DNA of 64,000 nucleotides from Actinoallomurus liliacearum (lineage in GTDB: Bacteria; Actinomycetota; Actinomycetes; Streptosporangiales; Streptosporangiaceae), in contig NZ_BAABHJ010000002.1 in NCBI RefSeq assembly GCF_039542035.1, forward strand, positions 620,001-684,000, in the 5' to 3' direction. The notes under the pieces were generated by a model. That model saw only the letters and a list, made by a program, of their open reading frames with translations. It did no database searches and was not told the DNA's origin. The position numbers and the translations under genes are program-made. This document shows, piece by piece, positions 1 through 8,385 of this stretch (position 1 is the stretch's first letter; every line of letters starts with the position of its first letter).

Positions 1-1
1 C

Positions 2-577
2 CTGGTCGGCGAGTTCGGCAGCACGCTGGCCAATCCGCTGGACACGCAGTGGATGGCCAAGCTGATGACCTATATGGGCTCGGGTACGAACGGCATGTCG
101 TTTACGTACTGGTCCTGGAACCCCGACTCCGGCGACACCGGCGGAATCGTCCAGGACGACTGGGTCACGGTGAACCAGAACAAGATGAACATCATCGGGC
201 CGTCCCTGATCCCGCCGGTGGACAGTACACCGACCGCCACCCCGCCCACGTCGCCCGGCACGTCGAGCCCGCCGGCGGGAGTCTCGTGCGCAACGACCTA
301 CGCCCTGACCAACGTCTGGCAGGGCGGCTTCCAGGCGGCTCTGACGGTCACCAACTCGGGCACGTCGGCCTGGAACAATTGGACCGTCACCTGGACCATG
401 CCGTCCGGCGTGACTCTCGGCAGTGGGTGGAACGCGACCGTCACCGCGAACGCCACTACGTGGACGGCCAAGGCACCGAGTCAATCGCCCACCCTCGCAC
501 CCAACGCGTCAATGACGATCGGCTTCACGGCCAACGGCCCGTCCAGCCCGGGAGCGACGAACATCCGATGCTCTTAA
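2..577 (+). CDS. Secreted cellulase (GH5-like), C-terminal part with CBM2; 5' end outside window
   Basis: This is the 3' part of a gene that begins before the window; the frame is open from base 2. The first ~55 residues (GEFGST, then SFTYWSWNPDSGDTGG) match the end of an endoglucanase TIM barrel, where the GEFG glutamate is typically the nucleophile of GH5-type cellulases. A Pro/Thr/Ser linker follows, then a family 2 cellulose-binding module of about 100 residues with the usual two boundary cysteines (SCATTY near the start, NIRCS at the very end) and Trp residues (VWQGGF, NNWTVTW). It would be secreted and would bind crystalline cellulose or chitin. The N-terminus and signal peptide cannot be seen, so the GH5 assignment is an inference. 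Confidence 0.85.
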   Translation: MVGEFGSTLANPLDTQWMAKLMTYMGSGTNGMSFTYWSWNPDSGDTGGIVQDDWVTVNQNKMNIIGPSLIPPVDSTPTATPPTSPGTSSPPAGVSCATTYALTNVWQGGFQAALTVTNSGTSAWNNWTVTWTMPSGVTLGSGWNATVTANATTWTAKAPSQSPTLAPNASMTIGFTANGPSSPGATNIRCS

Positions 578-700
578 GCCGACGAGCCGCCCGGACAGGT
601 CAGGACCAGAAGACCGAACGCACTCATCTGCCGCTGACCGCGCGTAACGATGCGTCACGAACCGTCGGGCACCGAACAGCCGGCACGCGGATGACTACCG

Positions 701-1582
701 TTAGGCTCTCCCGGCCTGACCGGCCAGCGTGTCGAAGGCCATCATCGCTTCCTGGTCCAGCTCGATCCGGGCGACCGCGACGTTGTCGGCCAGGTGCGCG
801 AGGTCACGGGTGCCGGGGATCAGCAGCGTTGCCGGGCTGTGCCCGAGCAGCCAGGCCAGCCCGGCCTGAGCCGGGGTGATGCCGAGTCGCTCGGCGTGCG
901 CGATGACCACCGGGTTGTCGGTGACGCTGGGCAGCCAGTCGAAGGCCGATCCGAGCGGGCAGTACGGCACCCAGGCGACGCCCTGCTCGGCGCACTCGGT
1001 CAGGACGTCCTCCTGGTCACGGGTGAGGACGTTGTACATGTTCTGCACGCAGACGATTCCGGCCGGAAGAGCCTGCCGCAGTTGCGTGAGGCTGACCTGG
1101 CTCAGGCCGATGCCACCGATCTTGCCCTCGTCGCGCAGGGCGATCAGTTCGGCCAGTTGGCTGTCGAGGTCGACCACTTGGTCGCCGGTGGCGGTGATGC
1201 CCGGCGGAGTGTCGGCCCGGCGGAGATTGACGACCGCGAGGTGTTCGGTGTCGAGGGTGCGCAGGTTCTCCTCGACCGATGCCCGCAGTTGCGCCGGCTT
1301 CTGGGCGGCGACCAGTCGCTCGGTCGGGTGGGTCACCGCGCCGACCTTGGTGACGATCCGCAGGCTGTCGGCGTACGGATGCAAGGCGGTCCTGATCAGG
1401 TCGTTGACCGGGCCGTAGAAGTGGGCCGTGTCGATGTGGTCGACGCCGAGTTCGACCGCGCGGCGCAGAACCTTGACGGCATCCGCAGGGTCGCCGTGTT
1501 CCAGCTGCATGGCGCCGAAGCCGACCCGCAGGACATCGTGGTCGCCCAGCTTTCCGTACGCGTACGCATGCGATGTGGTCAT
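701..1582 (-). CDS. Aldo/keto reductase (module 1)
   Basis: A 293-residue NADPH-dependent aldo/keto reductase. The family Asp/Tyr/Lys pattern is visible: HIDTAHFYGPVNDLI supplies Asp and Tyr, and VTKVG the Lys. A C-terminal cofactor-binding stretch (LLIPGTRDLAHLADN) is also present. The ATG at 1582 has a good ribosome site (GGAGGG about 10 bases upstream). It is divergent from the TetR gene at 1678, and the ~95 bp between them holds two palindromic operators, so the TetR protein probably represses it. The natural carbonyl substrate cannot be told from sequence. Confidence 0.9.
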   Translation of the reverse strand: MTTSHAYAYGKLGDHDVLRVGFGAMQLEHGDPADAVKVLRRAVELGVDHIDTAHFYGPVNDLIRTALHPYADSLRIVTKVGAVTHPTERLVAAQKPAQLRASVEENLRTLDTEHLAVVNLRRADTPPGITATGDQVVDLDSQLAELIALRDEGKIGGIGLSQVSLTQLRQALPAGIVCVQNMYNVLTRDQEDVLTECAEQGVAWVPYCPLGSAFDWLPSVTDNPVVIAHAERLGITPAQAGLAWLLGHSPATLLIPGTRDLAHLADNVAVARIELDQEAMMAFDTLAGQAGRA

Positions 1583-1610
1583 GGTCGTGGCCCTCCAGAT
1601 ACGATGACCA

Positions 1611-1632
1611 TAAGCGGAACCGATTCCGCTTA
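1611..1632. promoter_or_regulatory. Palindromic operator O1 of the AKR/TetR intergenic region
   Basis: A 22 bp inverted repeat with arms TAAGCGGAA and TTCCGCTTA pairs at 10 of 11 positions. It shares its core with the second palindrome 41 bp downstream (centre to centre), about four helical turns, so two TetR dimers could bind the same DNA face. Confidence 0.75.
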
Positions 1633-1652
1633 GCCTAGTTGGACTCTAGCAA

Positions 1653-1672
1653 AAGCGGAACCGGTTCCGCTT
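1653..1672. promoter_or_regulatory. Palindromic operator O2 (perfect 20 bp) just before the TetR start
   Basis: AAGCGGAACCGGTTCCGCTT is a perfect 20 bp palindrome ending 5 bp before the GTG proposed as the TetR start. Binding here would block transcription or translation start of the regulator itself, consistent with autorepression. Confidence 0.8.
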
Positions 1673-1677
1673 GTGAG

Positions 1678-2259
1678 GTGATCGCGATTTCCGAGCTCGA
1701 GCGACGCCCCGGCGCACGAAGGGACGCCCAGCGCAACCGGCAGCGCATCATCGACGCTGCCACCCGCGCCCTCACCACCGGCCCGGACCCCGTCAAGATC
1801 GAGACCATCGCCCGTGAGGCGGGAGTCGGCGTCGGCACGCTCTACCGCAACTTCCCGTCCCGCGAAGCCCTGGTCGAAGAGGTCTACCGCAGCGAACTCA
1901 CCCGCCTCTGCGCCATGGCCGCGCAGCTGGTGGCCGACCACGCGCCGGCCGACGCCATGCGTGAATGGATGCGCCGCTATCAGGACTTCGTCGCCACCAA
2001 ACGCGGCATGGCCGAAGCCCTGCGCGCGGTGATCGCCAGCGGTGCGATCAGCTCCGGCCAAACCCGCGAACACCTCAACGGCGCCATCGCCACCATCCTC
2101 GACGCCGGCCGAACCGACGGCAGCCTGCGCGCCGACGTCCACCCGGCCGACGTCTCCGCCAGCATGGCCGGCATCATGCTGACCGCCGCCGACGTCGACC
2201 AGGCCACCCGGATGCTGCGACTCCTCGTCAATGGCATGCTCGCCCGCGGCCCCTCCTGA
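1678..2259 (+). CDS. TetR family transcriptional regulator (module 1)
   Basis: A 193-residue TetR-type repressor. After a basic N-terminus comes the DNA-binding domain, with helix-turn-helix ETIAREAGVGVGTLYRNFP at about residues 42-60. The all-helical ligand domain then contains YQDFVATKRGMAEAL, which is shared with the second TetR at 10141. A TTG at 1639 would extend the protein by 13 residues, but then the perfect palindrome at 1653-1672 would be coding, so GTG 1678 is preferred. Neither start has a clear Shine-Dalgarno sequence, so the transcript may be leaderless. It likely represses itself and the divergent aldo/keto reductase. Confidence 0.88.
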   Translation: MIAISELERRPGARRDAQRNRQRIIDAATRALTTGPDPVKIETIAREAGVGVGTLYRNFPSREALVEEVYRSELTRLCAMAAQLVADHAPADAMREWMRRYQDFVATKRGMAEALRAVIASGAISSGQTREHLNGAIATILDAGRTDGSLRADVHPADVSASMAGIMLTAADVDQATRMLRLLVNGMLARGPS

Positions 2260-2406
2260 AGCAGCCCCGGGCCTGAAAGCCGTGACGCACGCTTCTGCCG
2301 CCGGTCGCGTACGGAGAGCCTGAGCCGGCGAGCGGACATCCAGCCTCCGGACGCAGGCGCCAGACGGCTCGCTTTCAACCGGGGATGCGGCCTGACCAGA
2401 CCGCGG

Positions 2407-3426
2407 TCAGTCCCCGGCGCCTCGGATCGTTACCTCGATGGCGGCCGGGGCACCCGCCGCATCAAGTTCGACATGGACGGGGAAGAACCCGTCGCCCACG
2501 GACGTCATCGCGAACATGACGCGGGCACCGCCGACCTCTATCGAGGCGGCCTCATTCTCCGACGCGCGAACATCGGCCATCACCCGCCAGTGATGCGAGT
2601 GCGGCCGGAAATCGAAGGCGAACTTACGGTCCGATGCCGTCTTCCGATCGTTCAACGCGATCGCCTTCGCGTACGCGTCGCGGACCGGCAGGTTCAGCCA
2701 GCCGTAGTTGTCCTCGCCAGGCGTGCCGGTACGGGTGGCACCGAACTCGGCCGCGATCTCGGTCTCGTGCCTGCCCCAGAACACGACGTCCGCGAGCCCG
2801 TCGATCGGCTCCTCGTGTATCCACGCGTTCAACGCGTCCGCGTCGGCGAACACGAAGCGGGCGTAGTCGACGCCGATCTTGCCCAGCGAGCAGGTATCCA
2901 TGACCGGTTCGTCACTGACGACGATGCGGATGTGCGTCCAGCCCCAGTCGCTGTGCGGTGTCGCGGTGACCGGCAGCGGGCGGTCGGTCGGCAGGCCACC
3001 GATGGCGATGACCGGCACGCCGCTGATCAGAAAATCCGGGTCGTTTCCGGCGATCGCCCGCCGGACGCGGTCACGGTGCGGGACCTGCCGTGGAAAGGAG
3101 CGCAGCGACGCCTGGTGGCCGCGCTCACGGCAGTGGTCATCGAAGTGCGAGGTGAACGCTGCGACGGCGTGGTGCGGGATGTCGTAGAGGGTGCGGCCGG
3201 ACTGCCGGTCGAACGACCGGGCCGCGGCGTCTGCATCGCGGCCGACCACCTCGAAGTCGACGGCAGGCGCGTCGTCGGGCCGCTCCACGTCGTCCGGTTC
3301 GCGGTCGCCGGACCATAGCCCGAGGTAGCCGCCATCCATCAGCACCAACTCGCCCGACGGACAGGTCACCTCGCCGAGCAGCACGATCTCCGCCACGGTC
3401 GCGTAGTTTACGGCGATCAGTACCAC
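2407..3426 (-). CDS. Hypothetical protein with DUF4241-like C-terminus
   Basis: A 339-residue protein that is not firmly recognised. The last ~35 residues (TSVGDGFFPVHVELDAAG) resemble the DUF4241 family pattern of a GDG-x-[YF]-PV strand pair. The N-terminal part (GEVTCPSGELVLMDGGYLGLW) also looks like a small beta domain with an aliphatic-aromatic core. There is no signal peptide or membrane segment. The GTG at 3426 has no Shine-Dalgarno and is preceded by a CCGCAT repeat; the frame stays open upstream without another start codon, so the true start is uncertain. It converges with the TetR gene. Confidence 0.6.
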   Translation of the reverse strand: MVLIAVNYATVAEIVLLGEVTCPSGELVLMDGGYLGLWSGDREPDDVERPDDAPAVDFEVVGRDADAAARSFDRQSGRTLYDIPHHAVAAFTSHFDDHCRERGHQASLRSFPRQVPHRDRVRRAIAGNDPDFLISGVPVIAIGGLPTDRPLPVTATPHSDWGWTHIRIVVSDEPVMDTCSLGKIGVDYARFVFADADALNAWIHEEPIDGLADVVFWGRHETEIAAEFGATRTGTPGEDNYGWLNLPVRDAYAKAIALNDRKTASDRKFAFDFRPHSHHWRVMADVRASENEAASIEVGGARVMFAMTSVGDGFFPVHVELDAAGAPAAIEVTIRGAGD

Positions 3427-3447
3427 CGCATCCGCATCCGCATCCGC
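3426..3447. repeat. Short CCGCAT microsatellite at the start of the DUF4241-like gene
   Basis: Three and two-thirds copies of CCGCAT lie exactly at the proposed GTG start. Read on the minus strand in the gene frame they would encode Ala-Asp repeats if translation began further upstream. The period is six, so copy-number change would not shift the frame. Confidence 0.8.
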
Positions 3448-3519
3448 TTCTGCCGCGGAGGGAATACCTGGCTGTCGTTGAAAGGTCGAGCGTCGCGCGA
3501 GTCCACATACGATTCTGAG

Positions 3520-3876
3520 GTGATCGAGATCGGCTCGAGGGCACGCAAACTGCCGGCGCCCCCGTCAGTAGTCTGGGAGTCGCTTGTGGAACCTCATCGG
3601 CGGGGAGCGCGGCCATGGCTTAGCCTGCTCTCCGATGAAATAGAGCCGAGGGTCTTGGAAGCCGAAAAGCCCAACCGGGTCGTCTGGTCATCGCTTTGGC
3701 CAAGTAGACCCAACGACCAGGTGCACTTCGAACTGACGGCCGTGGGCGGCGAGACCTCGCTGAAGTTCACCTTGCTCACCCCTGATGAAGCTCCTGATCA
3801 GAGCAAGACCGGACACCTTCGGCGGCGACTCAACCACCTGCTCTTCGCCGACCTTCGATTCTCTTACGGTCAGTGA
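3520..3876 (+). CDS. SRPBCC (START-like) family small protein
   Basis: A protein of about 118 residues read from GTG 3520; a TTG at 3478 would add 14 residues that do not look like the family. The pattern IEIGSRARKLPAPPSVVWESL followed by the strand-forming NRVVWSS, VHFELTAVGGETSLKFTLLTP matches the beta-strand, helix, antiparallel sheet of polyketide-cyclase/SRPBCC ligand-binding folds. The long C-terminal helix is present (LRRRLNHLLFADLR). The ligand is unknown. It is short but appears complete. Confidence 0.65.
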   Translation: MIEIGSRARKLPAPPSVVWESLVEPHRRGARPWLSLLSDEIEPRVLEAEKPNRVVWSSLWPSRPNDQVHFELTAVGGETSLKFTLLTPDEAPDQSKTGHLRRRLNHLLFADLRFSYGQ

Positions 3877-4027
3877 CTGCATGCCACAGGCGCCCGGATC
3901 TGCCGCGATCCGGTTCGCCTCGCCGACAAAAGGCCACGATCCTTGATCGATAGAACAGCGCGGCTAACGATGTCAGGAGCGTGCCGACTGGGGGCGCCTC
4001 ACCGGCGAGTTCCCGTATCTTGTCGGC

Positions 4028-4426
4028 ATGCCGGGCGATGACAGCACGATCGGGGATGATCCGCTCGCTGACGGAATGGCCCTGTCCTTGCGGCTGCGGC
4101 GCGATTTCACGGTGACCGACGCCGACCGTCTCCTTACGGCCGCGCGCCGCATCTACCGCGAACTCAATCCGGACACGAGTGCCGTCGAAGCCGCCGGGAC
4201 GGTGAGCTGCGCCGCAGACGCGTTGTTCGTCATCCTTGAGCACGCCGGCCTGCTCGGTGACGCAGCCGATGACCGGCTGTCCGGTCACGCCGCCGACGGG
4301 CTCGCGGTCGGTGGGTGGCGCGCGCGGATCGTCGTCGGCGAACCGGCTCCCTTGTCGCCCGAACCCAGGAGTGACTGTCTTCGCGGTGACGTCTTCGCGC
4401 TTCCGCCCAGCGACGACGAAGTCTGA
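4028..4426 (+). CDS. Hypothetical protein, small cytosolic
   Basis: A 132-residue protein of unknown function. Third codon positions are strongly G/C, so it is likely real. The central part (LRLRRDFTVTDADRLLTAARRIYREL and AADALFVILEHAGLLGD) is predicted to be helical, and the C-terminal ~45 residues look disordered. No signal peptide is seen. An internal ATG at 4076 (MALSLRLRRDF) has a better upstream GGA and could be the real start. It stands alone, with no operon partner. Confidence 0.5.
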   Translation: MPGDDSTIGDDPLADGMALSLRLRRDFTVTDADRLLTAARRIYRELNPDTSAVEAAGTVSCAADALFVILEHAGLLGDAADDRLSGHAADGLAVGGWRARIVVGEPAPLSPEPRSDCLRGDVFALPPSDDEV

Positions 4427-4492
4427 CCGTGGCACAGACGAGCGAATCTCGGCAGCACTTCCCACACGCTCGCGCATGCCGCAGTCGGCGGA

Positions 4493-4825
4493 CTACGGCG
4501 TCTCCCGCAACGGCCAGACCTCGACGACACCGTGCGCGACCGCGCAGGGAGTCCCTGATACGAGCTGGATCGCTTCCTCCAGGGTCGCTGCTTCGATGAT
4601 GGCGAACCCGGCGACCGGGAGAGCCGACGACATGAACGATCCGCTTTCCACGCTCATGCCGGCAGCGTCGTGATTTCGCACCTGTACGGGCGACTCCGCG
4701 ATCCCCATCTCGGCTCCCGCCGCTCGCAGGCGAGTGTCGTGCGCGTGCGCCTGGTCGCGGACCGCCGCGTCGGTGCGGTCATAACCTTCCTGGTCGCCGT
4801 ACCCGATGGTCACGAACTTGGCCAT
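4493..4825 (-). CDS. YCII-related domain protein
   Basis: A 110-residue protein from the ATG at 4825, which has a strong ribosome site (GGGAGGG). MAKFVTIGYGDQEGYDRT, the central AGFAIIEAATLEEAIQL and the terminal VVEVWPLRE match the dimeric ferredoxin-like YCII/DGPF fold common in actinomycetes, where the helix-strand 'FAIIEAxxxEEAI' segment is conserved. These proteins often sit beside ECF sigma factors, but no sigma gene is seen here. Its biochemical role is unknown. Confidence 0.8.
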   Translation of the reverse strand: MAKFVTIGYGDQEGYDRTDAAVRDQAHAHDTRLRAAGAEMGIAESPVQVRNHDAAGMSVESGSFMSSALPVAGFAIIEAATLEEAIQLVSGTPCAVAHGVVEVWPLRETP

Positions 4826-5139
4826 GACAGGCCCTCCCTTGGTCACCTGGACTGCTCGCACGTACTGACCTCCATCGCGCCCTCAACTCATCGGTGCGTC
4901 CGGCACTCCGCACACCCGCCTCGACCTCCGATGTCGGCGTACCGGATGCTCGGAAAAGACCCACCCACGGTGCCGACATGAGGGTTTTGCCCCTTCCCTG
5001 GATCGCGGTTGCCGAGCATTCGGCACGCCCCCGCCCACGGATCGGGGGGACGACGAAGATCGACAGCTTGAGCAGCCTTTACGGGACGCTCCCAGGAAGC
5101 CAGACCTGGAGAACCGCCGCCTTCCGGGTCTCGCCCTCC
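4826..5139. other. Gene-free stretch
   Basis: No reading frame here has convincing codon usage or a family match, and no clear hairpin or repeat was found. It holds the promoter of the YCII gene and the downstream flank of the membrane protein gene. Confidence 0.5.
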
Positions 5140-5628
5140 TCAGGGCGCGGTGGCCTCGTCGTGTGGCGCACGCGTGAACGCGAGGATGCTGCCGGCCACA
5201 CCGATGAGGATGATCGCGATGGCGACGCTGATCCCGCCCGCGCGGTTCCAGTACACGTCCTTCAACTCGATCAGCAACGCGGCTTCGTCGATCACAAGGG
5301 CCAGCCCGATCCCGAAGGCGAGGCCCATCCAGGCCCGCCAGAGAGGGGACCTCTCGACGAGCCCGCACGCGCCGACGACGATCAACAGCAGAATCCCCCA
5401 GATGTAATGGTGAATATGGACACGACCGACGTGGACATTGCCCAGTCCCGCGACGTGAACATGGATTGCCCAGGTCAGCAAACGCAACCCAGTGAATGTG
5501 GCGGTGAATCCCCACCACGAAAGGATCAGGCCACGCCGCGTCGGATGAACCTGCCGCAACCGGCGTTGACGCGGAGGCGGGTTCTGGGCTGACCGATCAT
5601 TCGGGGAATTCGACGCTTCACCGCTCAC
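5140..5628 (-). CDS. Integral membrane protein, about four TM segments
   Basis: A 162-residue protein with a charged, Pro/Arg-rich N-terminus (~32 residues) and about four hydrophobic segments: LILSWWGFTATFTGLRLL, YIWGILLLIVVGACGL, WMGLAFGIGLALVIDEAALL and ISVAIAIILIGVAGSILAF. A His-rich stretch (VGRVHIHHYIWG) next to the second segment and an acidic DEAALLIEL in the third could form a metal or proton site. That is speculation. The GTG at 5628 has only a weak ribosome site. No named family was recognised. Confidence 0.7.
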   Translation of the reverse strand: MSGEASNSPNDRSAQNPPPRQRRLRQVHPTRRGLILSWWGFTATFTGLRLLTWAIHVHVAGLGNVHVGRVHIHHYIWGILLLIVVGACGLVERSPLWRAWMGLAFGIGLALVIDEAALLIELKDVYWNRAGGISVAIAIILIGVAGSILAFTRAPHDEATAP

Positions 5629-5665
5629 CCGATGAGCCTACTTCTCACCTGACCGGCGGAGCGGG

Positions 5666-5977
5666 CTACCGGTAACCCCGCTTGAGCAGGTATTTGGCTC
5701 CTGCTTCGAAGCCCTCGGGGCTCAGCAATACGAGCCCGAAGGCGTCGGCGAGCCGGTCGGTGGTGTTGAAGGCGACGCAGACCGCCAGCGCGTCCTGGAC
5801 CTGCTGGGGTGAGACACCGGCGGCCAGCACCTCCCGCATGTCCTCGGCGTCGGCCTTCCCCTCCCGAGTCAGTTTGCCGAGCATTCGCAGCGTTGCCCGC
5901 AGCGGCTCTGCGACGGGAGCCGAGATGCCTGGCACGCCGTGTTCCGTCCACTCAGGACGGAGGCTCTTACGGGCTCC
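5666..5977 (-). pseudogene. Carboxymuconolactone decarboxylase/AhpD-like gene remnant (3' half only)
   Basis: The frame matches the C-terminal half of the ~180-residue peroxidase-related/carboxymuconolactone decarboxylase-like proteins: PVAEPLRATLRMLGKLT, then VLAAGVSPQQVQDALAVC, FNTTDRLADAFG and GAKYLLKRGYR at the end. Homology seems to continue upstream of the first possible start (GTG 5935) to about 5977, where a TGA closes the frame. The N-terminal half, which carries the CxxC/H redox motif, is absent, so the product could not have the usual activity. I read it as a truncated relic; an 89-residue protein from 5935 is the alternative. Confidence 0.65.
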
Positions 5978-6117
5978 GCCGGCTATCAGCTCAAGTCACT
6001 CACTTGGACCGGGACTCCCGGGGGGCCGGTGCGGAGGCGATCGCGGTCACCTCAAACGCACTGGCCGCCGCCACCGCCGAAGCGCTCACCCCGGCCCGGC
6101 CCAGGGCGGTTCAGGTG

Positions 6118-7233
6118 TCAGTGGCAGGTCGTCGTCGGGTCGTCGTGGGTGAGGGCGCAGATGATGCGGTCGCCGCGTCCGGGATAGGTCTGGCGCACCG
6201 CCGCGGCGAAGTCGTGCCACTGGCGGCGGGTGTCGTCGATGGCCAGGCGCACCGCGCGGCTGAAGTTGTCCTGGACCTGGCCGCGCGCGGTGCAGACGTT
6301 CTTGCCGTCCTCCGTGCAGGAGGTGACGCCCGTACGAGCGTCGATCACTCCGTGGTCCTTGTTGATCCAGGCGTGCTTGAGTCGGGTCCGGCCGCCGTCG
6401 GTGCACCCGGCGCGTTCGCCGGTGATGGCGGCCTGGGCGTCGAAGCAGCCGGTGGTCAGCCAGCCGGGCACGTTCGTTCCGGTCGGCTCGGCCCCGAACA
6501 GGGCGAACAGCGGGCTGACGCCGCCTTGCCGGCCGCCGGGCGGGTTGTGCACGCCGACCGGCCCGGCCGCGGCCTGATCGGCCCAGTTGCTGTGCGAGTA
6601 GAAGTCCTGGACCGCGTGCAGGGCACGCCCGAACTCTTCGATCACATCGCATTTGGCCCGGCCGGACACCCGGTTGAAGGTGCAGTCGCCGTTGGGGCGC
6701 GGCGGGAACAGCGAGGGTTTGAGGCTGACCTCTCCTGGTTTGATGCGGCCGTCGCGGTCGAGCAGGTCGGCGGCTCGGCGGAGGCCGGCGCGTACTCGGG
6801 CGCGGGCGTGATCGACGCACTCGATCAGGGCGGCGGTCGCTCGCTGCCGGTCCTGCGGCCGGTAGTCGGGGCCGTCGACGTAGTCGGCGTTGTCGCAGTG
6901 CGCCGCGGAGGTCAGGATCTCCCCTGTCAGCGGGTTGTCCGGGGAGCCCACCGCTCCGAACGTTCCCTTCTTGCCCGCGACCTGATCCAGGGACCGCGGC
7001 TCGAAGCAGTCGGAGCCGGCACCAGAGGCGCAGCCCAGCGCGGCACGCGTGATCCGCTCGTGCTCGGCCAGGTGGCCGACCGTGCCGAACGCATGCGCGC
7101 GTGGCGCGGTTCCCACCAGCAGGACGGTGGCGGCTGCGGCCGCCACGGTCGCCGCGGTGATCGCATTGGGCATGGCTCTCCGGGAACTCCCGGCATGGGC
7201 GGTCGATACGGCGGGCGGGACGGTCGTCGGCAT
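6118..7233 (-). CDS. Secreted CinY/HET-C-like protein (putative zinc phospholipase-type fold)
   Basis: A 371-residue exported protein. The ATG at 7233 has GAAGGAG upstream. A long N-region (~25 residues) leads into AITAATVAAAAATVLLVG and cleavage after PRAHA. The mature part begins FGTVGHLAEHERITRAALGC. It contains RALHAVQDFYSHSNWAD, the His/Asp-rich signature of CinY-like and HET-C-related proteins, whose fold resembles zinc-dependent phospholipase C. Several paired cysteines fit an extracellular protein. Enzymatic activity is unproven; CinY itself was named from the cinnamycin locus, but no lanthipeptide genes are near. Confidence 0.75.
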   Translation of the reverse strand: MPTTVPPAVSTAHAGSSRRAMPNAITAATVAAAAATVLLVGTAPRAHAFGTVGHLAEHERITRAALGCASGAGSDCFEPRSLDQVAGKKGTFGAVGSPDNPLTGEILTSAAHCDNADYVDGPDYRPQDRQRATAALIECVDHARARVRAGLRRAADLLDRDGRIKPGEVSLKPSLFPPRPNGDCTFNRVSGRAKCDVIEEFGRALHAVQDFYSHSNWADQAAAGPVGVHNPPGGRQGGVSPLFALFGAEPTGTNVPGWLTTGCFDAQAAITGERAGCTDGGRTRLKHAWINKDHGVIDARTGVTSCTEDGKNVCTARGQVQDNFSRAVRLAIDDTRRQWHDFAAAVRQTYPGRGDRIICALTHDDPTTTCH

Positions 7234-7290
7234 CCGGTTCTCCTTCGTTGGCCATGCGTGCAACACAGTGAAACAGATCGACTACTCAAC

Positions 7291-8088
7291 GTGAACGCAT
7301 CCCAGCGGCGCGTCGTCGTGTCCGCCGGGGCGACGGCTTCCGCCCTTTCGACCATCCCTCGCCGCCGTTGCAACCTCGACAACTGGGACCCGGTCCTGAC
7401 CGACGGGCTCGCCGCGTCTCGCGAGGTGATCCTCGTCGACTATGCCGGGGTCGGCTCGTCGAGCGGCGCGCCGTCGGGGTCGGTCGCCGAGACCGCCCGC
7501 CAGATCATCGCCCTCACCGAGGCGCTCGGCCTCGAGCAGATCGACCTGCTCGGCTTCTCTCTCGGCGGGTTCGTCACCCAGGAGATCGCCCTGGTGCGAC
7601 CCCGGCTGATCCGGCGGCTGGTGCTGGCCGGCACCGGCCCCGAGGGTGCGCCGGGGATGCACGCGTGGCGCGCCGACATCGAGTCGCACGCCCGGGCGAC
7701 GGTCAACGACGCCGACGACCTGCTGTACATCTTCTTCGCTCACCCCGAGACGAGCCAGGCACTGGGCAGGGAGTTCCTCGGCCGGATCTTCAGACGGACC
7801 GAGGACCGCGACGCGCCGACCACCACCGCGGTGCGCGACGCGCAGTACGACGCGATCGTGGAGTGGGGCATTCCCGACCACGCGGCATTGCAGCGGCTGA
7901 CCGGCATCCGGATGCCCACGCTGATCCTGCAGGGCGACGACGACCTGATGATCCCCACCAGGGCCAGTCACCTCATGGCGGGGCTCATCCCGGACGCGTG
8001 CATTCGCGTCTACCCCGACTCGGCGCACGCCTCGCTGTTCCAGTACCCGGCCGAGGCCGCCAAGGACATCAACGAGTTCCTGGACTGA
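7291..8088 (+). CDS. Alpha/beta hydrolase with eroded N-terminus (possible pseudogene)
   Basis: The catalytic core is intact: nucleophile elbow GFSLGGF, acid in LQGDDDLMIPT and His in DSAHASLFQYP. The sequence becomes recognisable only from NLDNWDPVLTDGLA. The first ~27 residues after the best start (GTG 7291, no Shine-Dalgarno) do not form the usual beta strand plus HG oxyanion loop of this family. So the N-terminal ~35-40 residues seem scrambled or lost. The neighbours on both sides (5666-5977 and 8101-8264) are also remnants, which supports decay. Confidence 0.7.
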   Translation: MNASQRRVVVSAGATASALSTIPRRRCNLDNWDPVLTDGLAASREVILVDYAGVGSSSGAPSGSVAETARQIIALTEALGLEQIDLLGFSLGGFVTQEIALVRPRLIRRLVLAGTGPEGAPGMHAWRADIESHARATVNDADDLLYIFFAHPETSQALGREFLGRIFRRTEDRDAPTTTAVRDAQYDAIVEWGIPDHAALQRLTGIRMPTLILQGDDDLMIPTRASHLMAGLIPDACIRVYPDSAHASLFQYPAEAAKDINEFLD

Positions 8089-8100
8089 AAGGCAGAGACA

Positions 8101-8264
8101 TGTCCGACCTGCTCGACGAGATCATGGCCGCGTACGGCGGCCGTAAGGCATGGAACGAAGCCCGGCGGATCAGCGCGCGGCAGTTCTTCGGTGGTGTGCT
8201 GTGGGCGATGAAGGGCCGCCCGGGCGCGCTGAACGACGTGCAGGTGACCGTCGACCTGTCCTGA
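8101..8264 (+). pseudogene. N-terminal fragment of a larger hypothetical protein gene
   Basis: ATG 8101 begins MSDLLDEIMAAYGGRKAWNE and runs only 54 residues, to VQVTVDLS and a TGA. The pattern (helix, GG-x-x-WN, then a strand with GGVLWAMKG) looks like the start of the ~240-residue outer-membrane-lipoprotein-like family often found downstream of alpha/beta hydrolases in actinomycetes. No continuation was found in other frames downstream, so the 3' part is deleted rather than frameshifted. It lies 12 bp after the hydrolase stop, in operon arrangement. Confidence 0.55.
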
Positions 8265-8385
8265 TACATCGCTGCGAAGTAACGCGCGGGGACGGACGCC
8301 GGGACGCCCGTACTCCGCTCCCCGCACTGTCGTTCCCGGCGGATCGCCGATGTAATGGAGCCCGACCATCATGAGGAGGCGCCGC

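Noticed and set aside
6118..7233. Lanthipeptide cluster suggested by the CinY-like protein
   Set aside because: No precursor peptide, LanM or modifying enzyme gene lies nearby.
5809..7290. Long plus-strand open frame leading into the alpha/beta hydrolase
   Set aside because: The upstream part is antisense to the CinY-like gene, and only the part after about 7371 shows hydrolase homology; it is not a fusion protein.
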